A DNA stretch of 34,145 nucleotides from contig JAFUPZ010000076.1 of NCBI GenBank assembly GCA_017472545.1, positions 1 to 34,145 on the forward strand, given 5' to 3'. Made by a program: the position numbers and the translations under genes. The stretch is from a bacterium (GTDB lineage: Bacteria; Cyanobacteriota; Vampirovibrionia; Gastranaerophilales; Gastranaerophilaceae). Below, one piece after another: positions 33,373 through 34,145 of this stretch. The notes beneath the pieces were generated by a model. It did no database searches. It saw nothing but the letters and a program-made list of their open reading frames with translations, and was not told the origin of the DNA. Position 1 is the stretch's first letter. Each line of letters opens with the position of its first letter.

Positions 33373-34145
33373 ATGAATAAACGTTATGCAATTTGTTATA
33401 ATCCTGAAATGGAAAATTCAGCAGGTGTTATGGAAAATCTTAAAAAGATTTTGGATAACGCATCAGTATTGTACGAAGTTTTGGATATAAATAATCTTGC
33501 CGCAGGCTTTGATTTTGCCTTTGTAATTGGTGGTGATGGTACAATTTTAAAGGCTGCAAGATTTTACTCAGAATTTGAAACTCCAATTTTTGGTATAAAT
33601 TTGGGACGTCTTGGATTTCTATCACAAGCTTCTCCTGATGATTTAACAGAATCTGTTAATAAAATTATCAATGGTGATTATAAGGTTGAAAAACGCTCTA
33701 TGCTTACTGCAAATAACTATATTGCATTGAATGATTTTGTTATTAAAGGGGATTTTTCTGCGAGAACTTCACGTTTTGCTTTAGAAATAAATGGCAAGTT
33801 TGTTTGTGAGTACTTGGCAGATGGTATTATTATTTCAACCCCAACAGGCTCAACAGCTTATGGTATGGCTGCAGGTGGTCCTGTTTTAGCACCTGATGTT
33901 GAGGCTATTTCTATTGTACCGATTTGTCCTCATACATTTTCAGCAAGGCCAATTGTTGTTTCTGCTAACGATGAAATTAAGATTTTACCTTGCAAAAATA
34001 ATGAATATAAGGTTTCTGCCGATGGGCAAATTGCATTTTCTTGGAATAAAGAACTTGTTATTAAGACTGCGAATAAAAAAGCAAATTTGGCTCTATTAAA
34101 TGAAAATGACTTCTATTCTGTTTTAAGAAATAAGCTTCATTGGGG
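33373..34145 (+). CDS. nadK: NAD kinase, 3' end cut by the window
   Basis: Phosphorylates NAD to NADP in the cytoplasm. The frame is open from ATG 33373 to the window edge (257 codons). Motifs: FVIGGDGTILKA (GGDGT at 53-57), NLGRLGFLS, ALNDFVI, YLADGIIISTPTGSTAYG (substrate-binding, contains the family's TPTGSTAY) and PICPHTFSARPIV. The visible end, FYSVLRNKLHWG, matches the usual C-terminus of bacterial NAD kinases, so only a few residues are missing. Start chosen because the family begins close to this point and the promoter's predicted start point lies 2 nt upstream. Confidence 0.95.
   Translation, partial: MNKRYAICYNPEMENSAGVMENLKKILDNASVLYEVLDINNLAAGFDFAFVIGGDGTILKAARFYSEFETPIFGINLGRLGFLSQASPDDLTESVNKIINGDYKVEKRSMLTANNYIALNDFVIKGDFSARTSRFALEINGKFVCEYLADGIIISTPTGSTAYGMAAGGPVLAPDVEAISIVPICPHTFSARPIVVSANDEIKILPCKNNEYKVSADGQIAFSWNKELVIKTANKKANLALLNENDFYSVLRNKLHW

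Overview
The window reads as chromosomal DNA of an AT-rich (roughly one third GC by eye), two-membraned, anaerobic bacterium. The best guess is the non-photosynthetic sister group of Cyanobacteria (Melainabacteria/Vampirovibrionia, Gastranaerophilales type). The reasons are a mix of traits rather than one marker: a large SRP RNA with an Alu domain, an FHA-like surface protein carrying a PilZ-like tail, a split transketolase, desulfoferrodoxin plus ferritin, and two lineage-specific coiled-coil paralogs. No phage, insertion sequence, CRISPR array or tRNA was seen. The two ends cut fabI (left) and nadK (right).

Layout. (1) 1-723: 5' part of fabI, minus strand. (2) 905-4895: two tandem paralogous proteins of unknown function (coiled coil plus small-residue hydrophobic segment), each behind the same promoter architecture. 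(3) 4932-11492, minus strand: rimO, a polysaccharide flippase and a very large FHA-like exoprotein ending in a Ca-type acidic motif, 31 Glu/Asp-Pro dipeptides and a PilZ-like domain. (4) 11583-13352: U32 peptidase-family protein, divergent from rimO. (5) 13353-17702, minus strand: a tight five-gene operon, transketolase C-half, ftsE, ftsX, a degenerate receiver/GGDEF protein and an isochorismatase-family hydrolase, with overlapping or nearly touching ends. (6) 17962-19176: Pro/Ala/Gln-rich HEAT-like protein. (7) 19254-20658, minus strand: two tandem PlsC-type acyltransferases. (8) 20761-25359: phosphohexomutase, argS and a secreted TonB-C-like protein. (9) 25356-28273, minus strand: SRP RNA, then a YdjC-like deacetylase homolog and an exported nuclease/PLD-like protein. 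(10) 28385-29301: desulfoferrodoxin and ferritin. (11) 29368-33054: hybrid sensor kinase, NarL-type regulator and an exported propeller-like protein. (12) 33041-33295: GIY-YIG protein, minus strand. (13) 33373-end: nadK.

Themes. Envelope and division functions dominate: FtsEX, PlsC, flippase, FHA-like adhesin, TonB-C, PLD. Two genes point to c-di-GMP-like signalling domains in unusual forms: a PilZ-like domain on an exported protein and a GGDEF domain that has lost its catalytic motif. Several genes lacking a Shine-Dalgarno sequence have a -10 box only 6-8 nt before ATG, which suggests leaderless mRNAs. Genes with normal leaders carry clear GGAG/AAAGGA sites, and these were used to correct several start codons.
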